64,000 bases of DNA from Holacanthus passer. Lineage: Eukaryota; Chordata; Actinopteri; Pomacanthidae. A program made the position numbers and the translations under genes. The stretch is taken from NCBI GenBank assembly GCA_025331565.1, contig JAFREQ010000008.1, positions 2,356,001-2,420,000 of the forward strand, read 5' to 3'. Positions 50,910-61,651 of the stretch are shown here, piece by piece (positions within the stretch are counted from its first letter, which is position 1; each line of letters begins with the position of its first letter). The notes beneath the pieces are model-generated. The model worked only from the letters and a program-made list of their open reading frames with translations, ran no database searches and was not told the origin of the DNA.

Positions 50910-52515
50910 CATATTGAATTAAAAATATAGTTTTGACAGATTCATGTAACAAAACAGAGGGAATACGTATTTAAATGTTCTAGCTTGGGAAATGTGTCAA
51001 TTAACCAGTGAAGAGAAACGTTTAAAACTGGTAATATGTGACAAGGTATGGTCTATAAAACTTAGTTCTCAATCATTCTGATGAGTTGATACAAAGCAAT
51101 GATAATTTATGATCATTTTTAACGATACTCTCTTCCAAACATCAATGTAAAACAGACACGTGGACTTTTGTGAAGCTTGCCAAACTGACCCCTTTACCAG
51201 ATACACATGTAAATGCTGGATATTGGAAATAACAAGATTGCCACCAAAATCATCTGTGCAAACGCCCAAACACTTTCTGATGGTAAGTGTAGAACAGACC
51301 TATAGTATTATGCAGGTGATAGGTAATATATAAAAATTATGACGACATTTAAGTAAGCTGATACTGGTTAAAATCCTAACTTTCGAAAAACAAAATTGCA
51401 GTATTTATCAGTAGTAAAGTCTACAGCATTATCAGAAACCTTTAGTTGTCTGACTCACTTCCTGCATAAACAACACAAATTGTGCTTGAGTCTTCTACAA
51501 TTAAAATATCTAATACAGCTGACAGGATATTCCAATTGTCAAATTGTGCGTCCATAAGCTTTTCCTACAATTCTGTTCTCCCTGGTAGGTTTAGATGGTA
51601 AACTGAACATCCAACCATTCAGCTTCAGTTTATGAGCATCAGCAACACTTGATATCAGAATCATGATGCACTGTTTGATCACGACTGACACATTTGCTAC
51701 AATGCCACAAAGAAAATGGTTCAACATGATGATTTTGGCGCCAGTCCTCACATCAAATATTAGGTAAAGTGACAAACTGTCAAAAAGTCCTGTAAAGATC
51801 CTGTGAAATGGAAATATTGACTTCCTGTTAAACTGGAAAAGAGTGAACATTTAAGTCCTGATGAAGCCAAGAAAGCTTACCTACTGTCCTCTGTACAAGC
51901 AAATATCAGTTATTTAAATGATCAGTCCAGCCCACGCAAACTGTCGTCCATTTTGTCTCTCAAACACCATTATATCACTCTGGGAGCTGTAACATGATAT
52001 TGCTACACAATTCAATCAGTATTGCCCCAAATGGATGAAGAGCTGAATATCATCTGAAAGTAAACAATGACTGAGCTCAGTGCAAATGGAAATTAAACTA
52101 CTCAAGGAAATATAGTATAGGTCCTTAAAACTCAGGGTGTAAAGTGACACTGGTGGATTAATAACATCGGTTAGGAAAAGAGTGAGAGAAAAGGGGGGGA
52201 TAAAATATTGAATATTCATTAGTATTGCAACAGCATTTTAGAGTGTACAAAATCTTTAAAAAAAAAATCTCAAAATGTGGATCATAGTGAGAGAAGAGTG
52301 GAGGGTAGTGGAGGTATAATACACCCAGTGAAAAAAAAGGGGAAAAAAAATTCACTCCTACAAAGTGAGCAAGAGCAGAGGTCAAAACACAAAATCCACC
52401 AAGTTGTGCCGAAAACACAATCACACAATCACAGGGGAAATGAAGGGGTGGGGGTGACAAGAGACCCTGCAAGCGTTTTTAAAATCAGAGTTCACTCTTC
52501 AAATTACATTTACAG

Positions 52516-52549
52516 AATATATATATATACTGTATATATATTTATATAC
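52516..52549. repeat. TA-rich microsatellite in the putative erbb4 3' UTR
   Basis: ATATATATATACTGTATATA with a TTTATATA extension. It forms an imperfect palindrome centred on ACTGT. Confidence 0.8.
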
Positions 52550-53231
52550 ATACAGAAAAGATATTCCCCAAAGAAAATAATAAAGGTACAGTCGACCACT
52601 TAAAATGCAATGATGCGAGGAAAAATGAAAACAAACAAACAAACAAAAAATATCTTCAGCTGGAAAAAGAAGCATCATTGCTCTATTTACAGATGCACCT
52701 GGCCACCTTTTAACTACCTATAAAAATACTATCCACTTTTTATTTATTTTTAATTTTTTTAACAATGGTAAAACTGCCATGTGACCCATTAGCTAAATGT
52801 CTTTGTCATTTGGTTAAAAGACAATTATTAATTCCATTTTACAGTTTTACCATCAATTCAATACATTGTAAACTGTGCTTAGTCAACCACTGTCATCTAC
52901 CCCTGTTATCATGGCATGGTCAAATATACACATATGAATCAGTGTAAAATCAGAGTATGACAGTCTAACACAGTTTGATTCTGGTACAATGATAGAATAT
53001 GTCAGCTGCTTTATGGTTTCCATTTAAAACAAATGTGATTTGTTTGATGATGCATTGACCTAAACCATTTCTAGTTAAATAATCAATAGTGAAATTCTCT
53101 GAAATGTAACATATGTTTATCCAATACAGTGAGACCACAGGTGGATTGATATTACTGATGCTGTGAAAAATGTCCTCATGATATGAATAATCAAAGCACA
53201 GAAAAGTGAAATAGAGCACACTCTATAAATA

Positions 53232-53692
53232 CAGTCGCTGTGTCCCAGTTCAGGGGCTGGGTCCTCCAAAGTCCTCATTTCTGGGCCGGATGTGTCTTAA
53301 TGGTCCTAGGGGCTGTCCCATTTCAAGGTCCCACAAAATGGGACTGAAAAATAAAGCCTGTCTTGTCAACTTGTATATTCACCAGATATTACTCACATCA
53401 CATTAACTACACAGATGAAAAAGCCACTGCAACATGTAAATAATGGAAGCAAGCTATGAGCCTAAACATGTCAATCAGAGGGATGTTAAAAGTCTAAGTT
53501 ACTTGCATATTTGCACTTTTAACCTGATTTAACCTGTCTATCATGTGTTGAGGTGAAATATCATACTGTGAAGTCAGGTATTGTGAAACCTGTCCCAGTA
53601 AGCACAGGTATTTAAACGTCACAGACTGTCAGCTTCAGAGCACCTGGACACTCTGAAGAGCAAACGTCCAGCCTCTGAGATGGGACACGCTG
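53232..53692. mobile_element. Short inverted-repeat DNA element, possibly hAT-like, 461 bp
   Basis: The left end reads CAGTCGCTGTGTCCCAGTTC and continues AGGGGCTGG. The right end on the minus strand reads CAGCGTGTCCCATCTC and continues AGAGGCTGG. The termini CAG...CTG and the GTGTCCCA...GGCTGG match suggest a nonautonomous DNA transposon. The string GTCCCAGTTCAGGGGCTG is typical of a repeat I recognise in other teleosts. I could not find a clean target-site duplication, so the exact ends and the superfamily are uncertain. Confidence 0.5.
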
Positions 53693-55978
53693 TAGCGAGT
53701 AATTGCTTTAAAGTTGATAGAACATGACAGACAAAAGACGATGAAGCCTCCAAACTGCACATCAAAAAACTCTGTTGCCACAATGACGCCCTGGCGAGCA
53801 AGAATGAGAGCAAAAACAAAACTTTACACATCATTTACAACACTCGTGATAAAAAAAAATCTGTTTAAAACACATTAAACCCCAAAACAAAAGTAGATGC
53901 ACAGAATAAATATAACTGTTATTATAAGGCCGATTTACTGGATGAGAAGTCAGGGTTATCGTGCTCCTTTAAATAAGTACTGTACCTATGAGTCCATACC
54001 TATATCAAACAGAACATTATATCATTTCACATGAAACTATGACTGCATGTTTTAGTCTTTGTTCGCTCCTACTCCGCACATAGCTGCTTTTCCAGTTTCC
54101 ACTGCTTCAGCTGCAGAACAGTGTTTGCTACATACAATTCTATAGTCGCCTCCGAGGAGAAAGAAAGAATGGCAATCAACTTTGGTCTCCTCTGCCAGTT
54201 ACAGTGCACTTGCACCTTCTCCCCTGCTAGCTTTTGTAACATTGATGCATTGGTCGGGTAACATTTCTGGAATGCTAATACCTTCGTTTTAACCCCGCTG
54301 CAGGATTACAACCTATTGCCTGTCATTCAGCGTTTCTCAGTTGGTGCACTGGGTGGGAGATGTTGGGGAACATGATTTCCCCACAGAACAACAAGGGAAA
54401 GTGGATGAATTAGCATTCAAAAAGCTAAAAGCCCCTTGCGATGCTTGCTGGATGAGAGCGCCAGCAGGTTTTCTCCTCCAGAAGATTGGCTTTATTTTCC
54501 ATAGAGATCCATTACGAAGCCTTTGGGTGTCTACTCCACTGCTGTCATTGCACTTAAACACACGGCCATACAGTAGTCTACAACCACTACAACTAATGCC
54601 TTATGGGTGATGGTAAAAATAGTGTTACATAACTGACTTTTAACTTTAAAACATGAAAAGGACACTTTCATTGCACACGTCTACACAAAGAAAGTATACA
54701 TAAGCGTAAGCTCAAACTAGTAAATCTGAAACCGGCAGAACAATCGATATCCCAGAAAGTGTGAGAGAAGCTTAATCGGGTTAATAACAAAGCAATGTCA
54801 ATGACACTTGACCAATGACCATTCAAACCCTGCCACTTATAAAATTCACATTTTTGTCGCACATTTCAGCAGTAGGTCTACTGTGGTATCATGGCACTAA
54901 TCTGTCTTCCATTATATGTTTAACCTCCCCCAAGGAGGTTGTTTTTTTCAGTTGGGTTTGTTAGCAGGATTACAGAATAATGGAAACACAACTGGTCTGA
55001 TATTCATGTAACGGGGTGGAAGGGTGTAGCATGGGCCAAGGAACAACCCATTACAGGAGCAGATCCGAATTATGGGGCGGATAGACAAATTATTTTTCAT
55101 TTTTATTAATACTGGGAGGTGGGGCGTTTGGCCTGGGCCAAATAAATGACACATATCTTAAAACGAGTAGATGCTAGAAAAGTTAAATAGTGACAAAACA
55201 GCGAATTATAGAAATATGATGACTCCATATTACAGCGAGTCCCCCAAATCTTACAGGAGTGGATGTTTTAAACTTTGCTGATGGTGGGAGTGGGCAGTCA
55301 GGAACACACACATTGCAAGAGCAGGTGGTAATGGTCAGAAAGAATGATTTTGTTATGGAGAACTCGTTTCATGGGAGAACTTGTACAACTGTAACTCAAA
55401 CAAAGGCGTGGCTATGGAAACTTAAACCAACACACATCATGCAACTAATTATACTCTTACTCACATCAAAATGTGAAATTCTAATAGTTTTAGAAATATA
55501 TCCAGACATGTACAGTGGTTGCACTTGCAGGTTTGCATTTCGTAGAAGGGTGGATTATTGGCCTTGGTGGAGGCCTGTGCTCTCTGAACGCCCTTCTAGT
55601 TTCAGCAGGTTTGACGTCCCTTTATGATGTGGTAACTTGTGCCTCAGCTGGAGCTCAACTGGATGATTATGATTCCTCATAAAACCTGAGAGGGGGAGAA
55701 AACACTGTGCCAGGGCAACATCTGTGTTTTGGACAGTAAATCATCAGCACTGCTTGTCTGATGCTTCCCTCTGCCTGGTATTTTCAATGTAGAGGCACAA
55801 GGTTGTCTAACAGTGGGTGTGTATTGGTATGTCAGCAGTGAGACATGCACAGGCATTAGTCGGTCTCCAAATTTCAGGACATAATCACATATTACTCAAG
55901 GAGGGCGATACAAAATAATCTCACATCAAGGTATGTATAGATTAATATTGCAGTATCACTTTATGTCATGACATATGA

Positions 55979-56293
55979 CCCTGATTCCAAAATAGCTGGG
56001 ATGCTGTGTAAAACGTAAATAAAACAGAACGTGATAATTTGCTAAACCTTTTTGACATATACAGGTTCATTGGTAACAGGTGATAGTATCATGATTGGAT
56101 TGGCTCAGTGGTCCACAAGCAAGGATGGAGCAAGGTTCACCACTTTGTGAAACACATGATTGTATAAAGGAGATTACGGCATGGGCTCAGGAACATTTGT
56201 AAAACTGTTGTCGGCGAACACAGTTCATTTGCATGATTGAATTCTGTTTTTAGTTACGTTTCACACAGCATCATAACTTTTTTGGAATCAGGG
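55979..56293. mobile_element. Tc1/mariner-type nonautonomous element (MITE), 315 bp
   Basis: Both ends carry long inverted repeats. The left end starts CCCTGATTCCAAAATAGC. The right end read on the minus strand starts CCCTGATTCCAAAAAAGT. Similarity continues for roughly 55-60 bases through GCTGTGT-AAACGTAA and AAACAGAA on both sides. Flanking TA dinucleotides a few bases outside the repeats fit a TA target site. The interior keeps the stretch GGGCTCAGGAACATTTGTAA and the nearby text GCGAACACAGTTCA. I recognise these as remnants of the coding part of a larger teleost Tc1/mariner-like element. It is an internally deleted copy with no transposase frame. Confidence 0.75.
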
Positions 56294-59156
56294 TTGGAGT
56301 AAATTTTCTGGAAATTCAATCAAAATGTGTGTATAGATGGAAATGTCTGGTTAAAGGGGCACACCATCAGTTTTACTCATCACAAGCTGCACAACTCTGT
56401 ACAGCTGTGAATGAAAACAGCTGTATAATGTCTTTTGTTAATGTCATTAACTCTGGAGGGAGTTTTCCAAAGTCTGAGAATATAACCCTGGTGATGTCTC
56501 TGATGATGTCATTGATGTTATATCTGCTTGAGATTTAAAGTTTTTTATCAGAAAGCCTGCATTACAAATTTGGAGGTATGGGATTTAGGACATCGAACGA
56601 GTCAAACTAGTTAAGTTGCATTAAGAGAAATGTAAGATTTTGAGTTTTTGCAGCTTAACTCATACTCGTGACTTAGAGTCAGGATATCTTGGCCTCTGTT
56701 CTGTAAATTCTGACAATTCGTTTTTAAATTACATTTAAATTATTGTCCAAATTGTTGGAGTACCCCTTTAATCCTGTGAACTAAATACCTACAGAATCAA
56801 GTGATTTCATCACATTGATGCAAAGATCCTGTAAAGTGAATATTGTCAGCAGTGCATGCAAAAGTCTCGTAAAACAAGAGAAATCAAAGGGTATGACAAA
56901 TCTCTATCCCCTGATGTTTTATATTGTTGTTGTGTATCGCCCAACCCCAATATTCCTATTATGATATTCTTTAGAGAGCGGACACACTCCTTTGTTGCCT
57001 AATGAAACACAAAGCATGAGGCCTCAGTGCAGTGGAAACTACCTATTGTCTCTCTGTAAATTATAGTTGCAACATGATGAGAAAAAATGAATCGCCACTT
57101 AGAGTGAGAATAACAGCAAAGTCATTTGGCTGTGTCAGAGCATTAAGTGCTATTAAATTATCAACCCCGGCCTAAATTAGGCTTCAAAGTCATTTGATGA
57201 CAGATGCCAGTGGTCTCCATCAGAGTTTACTGTGGCATCTGGCAGTATTGTATGAGCACAGAAAGCTAGCCATCAGTGGATTCAGTGACAACTTGTGATG
57301 TCTCACCATTAATGTCAAACACCAATACAAAAGACAGTGTCCCATTTTCTCATAGTGTTCCATGGTAAAAATGTAGAGGAGGCCTTCTTAGACAGTTTTG
57401 ACAGTCTCTCCTCCTGAACCACCTTAACCCTAAGAGACAGAGCAAGGCCCTGTAGTCGTGACTATGTGGTCAAAGATATTTTTTTTTTGTTTTTATGACA
57501 TAAAATAGTATGAACACTGAGAGGTGCAAAAAAAAAAAAAAATCTTTTATCCTCGTCTTTTGATGTACTTTAACATCTTTCCAGACGCAGCTCGGTCCAC
57601 AGAGCCTTTTTCCGGGATTGTGTCTGTCTGGTAATGACATGTAATTGGCTTATTTACAGCTCTGCAGGGTTAGCCTCTTTGCCATCTCCACAGTGCTCTT
57701 TCGTGGCTGGGTGTCTGTGCTGTTTGCGTAAGAGTAAGTGTAAGACAAGGTGACAAAGTAAACAGATCCCTGATGCCTAAAAAGGAAAAAACAAAAACTA
57801 TGCTGATCCAGATTCTAAAATCGTATATTTCCCCCTCATGGCCAGTATGCTCTCCTCCACCATCATGCTCCTTTCCCCATTAAAAGATTTGTCCATCCCC
57901 AAGCACCAGTTCCACTGAAACATTATTCCTTGTACTGCAGTTACCATTGGTTATGTCAGTCACGATGCTGCTTACAATGATCTTATGAAGGTAATATTGA
58001 AGTGGATGGTTTGCTGGCTCTTCAGACTGGTGTGTGATTGGTGTGGTTGAAGATGAACAAGAGGGAAAGCGATGTGCGACGTTACCGGCCGTCTTCTGAG
58101 CGATCAACCTTTGAAATCCCGCCCTAGCCGTGCCAATAATCTGCTGGATGCTTTCCACCAGGTACTGGCTGATATCACAGCTTTCCATAAAACTGCGGTG
58201 ACATTTACTTTTCTGTTGACCCCTTTCTCTGCGCTGCACCACTGACTGCCATTATCGGCACACTCTGTCTTCCAGCACAAGGTCAATTGAGCTTCTCCTC
58301 CAGAATATATTTGTGGCGACAGGCTTATCTGTCAGTGCACATGTGTATTTACTTATGGATTCATGTATGGTTATTATTGGTGTGTCAAGGCTGCAGGCAT
58401 GTTAACATGTTTTAGGTATGATATGAGCTGTGTGTGATAAATGTTTGAATTCCATTACGGGTGCAGCAACATGTGAAAGCTAAAGAAGCGTGTGGGCAGG
58501 CATGCAAGCCACATCTGGACTCTTCAGCATGACTGCAGGTTTGCTGGTAAGTCACGACACAACTCCATGTGCATGTGTCATTTAACGGACTGCACACAAG
58601 TAATACCAATGTGTGCATACTGCAATGTGAACATCTAGCTGGGTGGAAAATGTGCTAAAAGGATGTGGTAATTGTAATTCATGGGTGGATAAAGAAAAGC
58701 GTGTAAGGGCATGGCGATAATCCTCTCTTTGGGCTAACCTCAGTTCATTTCTCCGTTTTCTCTGATTAAGCATCTAACTTCAATCTTTCATTGAGTTGCT
58801 TTTGTGCCTGTCTGATAGTAAAGATGGCAGGACAGTGTGCTCCAGAACAGAACCAACCTCGCAGAGATGTGTCTACTTGCTTTACTCGTCAGGGCCAAGG
58901 ATGGAGCTAAAAAAGATGGTTTATATGTCAAGTGAGGCTGCCAGTGACTCTTATTGTAGTCCTGTCAAGAAAAGTCAGAACCTTAGGGTGAGAATGAAAG
59001 ACTTGCAATCAGACATAACACAGAGACGTGTTCAGGGAGGGTGCAAGGAGAACCCAGGTTGAGAAGTACTGCATGGAAACAAGAGGACTGTTCAACGTCC
59101 ATTCATCTCCACCCTTAACCTTTGAGTCATCCCTCCATTGTGCTAGAGGTGGGTCA

Positions 59157-59827
59157 CTACACTACAGTGTTCCTCTGTCTGTATGGAGGGGGCGGCAGCA
59201 CATTGCCAGCTTTCATAGCAGCCTCGGACAAATACTCCTGGTTTTCGGCCACAGCAGGGCGAATGCGTCCGTTCTGCCGGTAGAAGAAGCGCGTGCTGCA
59301 GTCCTGCAGGTACTCTGGGTTGTGCAGTGAGGACTTTGGGGGTAGACTGTGCTGCCAGTATTCAGGATTGTCAAAAGTGGCCTTCTTGCCTTTCTTATCA
59401 AACATGATGGTGCTGCTGGTGATGCCTGAGTGCAGAGTGTGTCCTGAATGCCCCGGATGCAGGGTGTGTGATGGATACGATGGGTGGGGGAGGTGACCAG
59501 GAGGTACCACGTATCCAGAGGACGTGACCGTGTGGCTTGATGTTGACGGGTTGACTGTCTGCGATACTGACTGGGCAGCAGAGGACCCAAGGCCGGAGAT
59601 GGAGACTGCACCGGCCAATCCGTTCTTGTCCCCGGGGTTGAGGAAGGTATTCAGGTACAGTGGCTCGTTGATGTACTCATCGTCCCCGTGAATGGACTGG
59701 CTCTTAGGGGCAGCAGCAGCTCCAGCCAGGTGCAGGGTGTGGCAACCCGCTCCATCAATCATTGCATGGGCGTCACCATTCCTACGACGTGCGACGAAGG
59801 GGTTTTCCTCTACTGGGTTGAGATAGT
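59157..59827 (-). CDS. erbb4: erbb4 terminal coding exon (receptor tyrosine kinase ErbB4, end of C-terminal tail)
   Basis: This exon encodes the end of the cytoplasmic tail of ErbB4, the neuregulin-activated receptor tyrosine kinase of the plasma membrane. The acceptor AG is at 59829-59828. The first two bases complete a split Asp codon and give DYLNPVEENPFVARRRNGD, which matches the human start of this exon (EYLNPVEENPFVSRR). In order follow DEYINEPLYLNTF, a Gly/Ser/His-rich stretch, FDNPEYW, HNPEYLQ, FFYRQNGRIRP, AENQEYLSE, PPPPYR and the terminus NTVV, then TAG at 59159-59157. The NPxY and YxN-type tyrosines are adaptor docking sites in this family. PPPY binds WW domains and TVV binds PDZ domains. 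Compared with human ERBB4 as I recall it, one NPEY site near the exon start is missing and another reads NQEY. The Gly/Ser/His-rich stretch is longer by several tens of residues. I cannot tell erbb4a from erbb4b. Confidence 0.96.
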
Positions 59828-60093
59828 CTGGAAAAAACAGGGAATAGCGAGATTAACAAGACCTGTTCATCTCCGTTGAAGCTGCAGCTACTGCAGCCAC
59901 TAAAAGTCATTTACTATAACACTAAAATAATGCTTACAATATGAAGTCTGCATTTCAATGGCCTTTGGGTTAGTATATCATATATCAAAGTGCAATATGC
60001 AAGTAAACACAAACTATTGAGGTGACTATTACTGTTAACCAAACTGATAATTTTATGGTCAAATTCAGTAGATCTCAAAACTGTCAAAGTCAC
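59828..60093 (-). other. erbb4: erbb4 last intron
   Basis: This 266-bp intron is bounded by GT (60093-60092) and AG (59829-59828) on the minus strand and sits in phase 1. It is AT-rich, and I see no other feature in it. Confidence 0.9.
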
Positions 60094-60219
60094 CTGAGTT
60101 GTTCTTGTCTCTCATGGCAGTCATGTAACCATCCTGGTCCTTGTCTCCTTTTGCTCCTCGTTCTGCTAAAAGACCGGTTGGATCAGCACTGTAGCGCTGT
60201 CCACTATCCTCTCCTCCAC
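60094..60219 (-). CDS. erbb4: erbb4 penultimate coding exon (cytoplasmic tail)
   Basis: This 126-bp exon encodes 42 residues of the ErbB4 tail. The acceptor AG is at 60221-60220 (minus-strand text TTCCCAAG then GTGGAGG). The donor is CAG then GTGACT at 60093. Both ends are phase 1, joining a Gly codon to the upstream exon and an Asp codon to the downstream one. The product contains DSGQRYSADPTGLLAERG and DGYMTAMRDKN. These match human ERBB4 TQRYSADPTVFAPER and EGYMTPMRDKP. The YMTxM tyrosine is a conserved tail site. The exon is too short to appear as a long open frame and was found by homology and splice phase. The intron to the last exon is only 266 bp. Confidence 0.95.
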
Positions 60220-61401
60220 CTTGGGAACCAAAAAGACAGCAAGGAAATAAGAAAGACGTTTAAAACACGGTACTTTACAAATCTCCATGAATGAGAGAAT
60301 CCCGGATGCAGATTTTTTAAACGAGGATCTGCCTCGTGTACTGTCATCTATTTTGTCCTGTGACTAAACTGTTGGGCAGGGCTATGACTAATGTCAGGCA
60401 CTCAGGGTTTTAGTGACCTGATGCATTTTATTTTCATTTTTCACCTGTCGACAGCAGTTTCATACATCATACCCTCACATTCTCCAACGAATCCACAGTA
60501 GGTAGATACACGTTTCTTTTTAAAGCTTACTTAAGGCTTGATTTCTTCTTTCTCCTACCCAAACAAATCTGCAAAGGAGGCATAAACGTGTCCAAAAAAT
60601 CTGGCACCGGGGCTCAACAGAACTCGGAGCCGCCACCGCTGCTGCTTCTCTCCTGCCGCCTACGAGGTGTAATATGTGGCTCAGTTTTGCCAGGCAGCAG
60701 CTCGATTCCAGCTTATCCTTTTGTTCTCATCTCCCAAATCCTCTACTGGTGAGTGATCCGCTGTCACAGTACAATACCAATGAGGAAACAGCACATAGTG
60801 TCACTCCAGCAAGGGCGAGAGCCTGTCTGCTCGCCTCAGGGGAGGTTTTCATTAATGAAGTATTCCACAAATTATGATTCATAGATTTTTAAAGCTAATA
60901 CCAACAATATATTTGATGAATTTGCAGATAGTGGCACAAACAATGCAAAATAAATGAAATATAATAACACTGGGTAAGTGAGTACATTGCTTATGAAAAA
61001 GATGTTAAAATAATACCAATGGCTTAATCAGACTATTACTTTACTCATAGTAATGGCAGTTTTCAGAGCATTGTGAAGTTTATACAGTTTATAACACTGC
61101 CTACAAAATAAGGCTGTGAGAAGCAATTTCAACAAGCAAACTTCAGTCAATTGTCTGAAATGCACAATGAATTCAAACTCTAAACTGTCCATTCAGTGTC
61201 TGAGAAACATATATAAGAGTTAATTGAACTGATGCCTTGATTTTATAGACCTTGCTGCTCTTGCAATATCCATCAGCCTCACACTGTCTTCTGCTCACCT
61301 GCTGCTTTGATTTAGGACACACACACACACACACTGACATTTAGTGAGGAGATTACTATTCTTGTCAGTTTCTACAACTTTTGGATAACACTTTGTTTTA
61401 C
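60220..61401 (-). other. erbb4: erbb4 intron between the first and second visible exons
   Basis: This is a 1.18-kb intron with GT at 61401-61400 and AG at 60221-60220. It contains a short CA run near 61316-61334 and otherwise AT-rich unique-looking sequence. Open frames on either strand here have no recognisable similarity and are probably chance. Confidence 0.85.
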
Positions 61402-61651
61402 CTTGTCCTGCAGTGAGAGCCGAGCCAGCCCCGAGGGTACTTGACCTCGGGGAGGCCTGCTTCCTCAGGGTGCCGTTGCAGCGAGGGTCATCCTGCTTGC
61501 CACGGCCGAATCCAACACCAATCTGGCCCCCTGAGGCAAGGTCCTGTGGAGGGAGGCAGCCTCCAGACACAGGTGGAACAGAGACCACTCTGGGGAGGGT
61601 GGCCAACATGTCCTCCATGCTGAAACTGGGGTCCTGGTAGCCAAACTGGTT
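61402..61651 (-). CDS. erbb4: erbb4 internal coding exon (cytoplasmic tail, first erbb4 exon in window)
   Basis: This 250-bp exon is the most upstream erbb4 exon visible. The acceptor is CTACCCAG then AACCAG at 61652, in phase 0. The donor is CAAG then GTAAAA at 61401, in phase 1, with the Gly codon completed in the next exon. The product starts NQFGYQDPSFSMEDML, which corresponds to human GNQFVYRDGGF. It ends near DDPRCNGTLRK, which corresponds to human DDSCCNGTLRK. Between these the sequence is Gly/Pro-rich and not clearly conserved. In mammals the residue before NQF is the end of the alternatively spliced CYT-1 exon, which carries PPAY and YTPM. No such exon is visible between 61652 and 64000. 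Together the three exons encode 348 residues plus the stop. Confidence 0.93.

Larger units (their letters stand above)
50904..59156 (-). other. erbb4: Putative erbb4 3' UTR / downstream flank
   Basis: This is the DNA immediately downstream of the erbb4 stop codon on the minus strand. No coding gene is recognisable in these 8.2 kb. The sequence is AT-rich with long unique stretches, as in a long 3' UTR. Mammalian ERBB4 mRNAs have a 3' UTR of several kilobases, so an end near the AATAAA at 50904-50909 would be consistent with the family. Nearer candidate signals on the minus strand are at 54491-54496 and about 55104. Two inverted-repeat elements (53232-53692 and 55979-56293) interrupt it. Open frames of 100-120 codons at 57880-58242 and 51539-51850 show no domain. 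The extent is an inference. Confidence 0.35.

Noticed and set aside
57880..58242. 120-codon minus frame downstream of erbb4
   Set aside because: It lies in the probable 3' UTR, has no domain, and is preceded by another overlapping frame.
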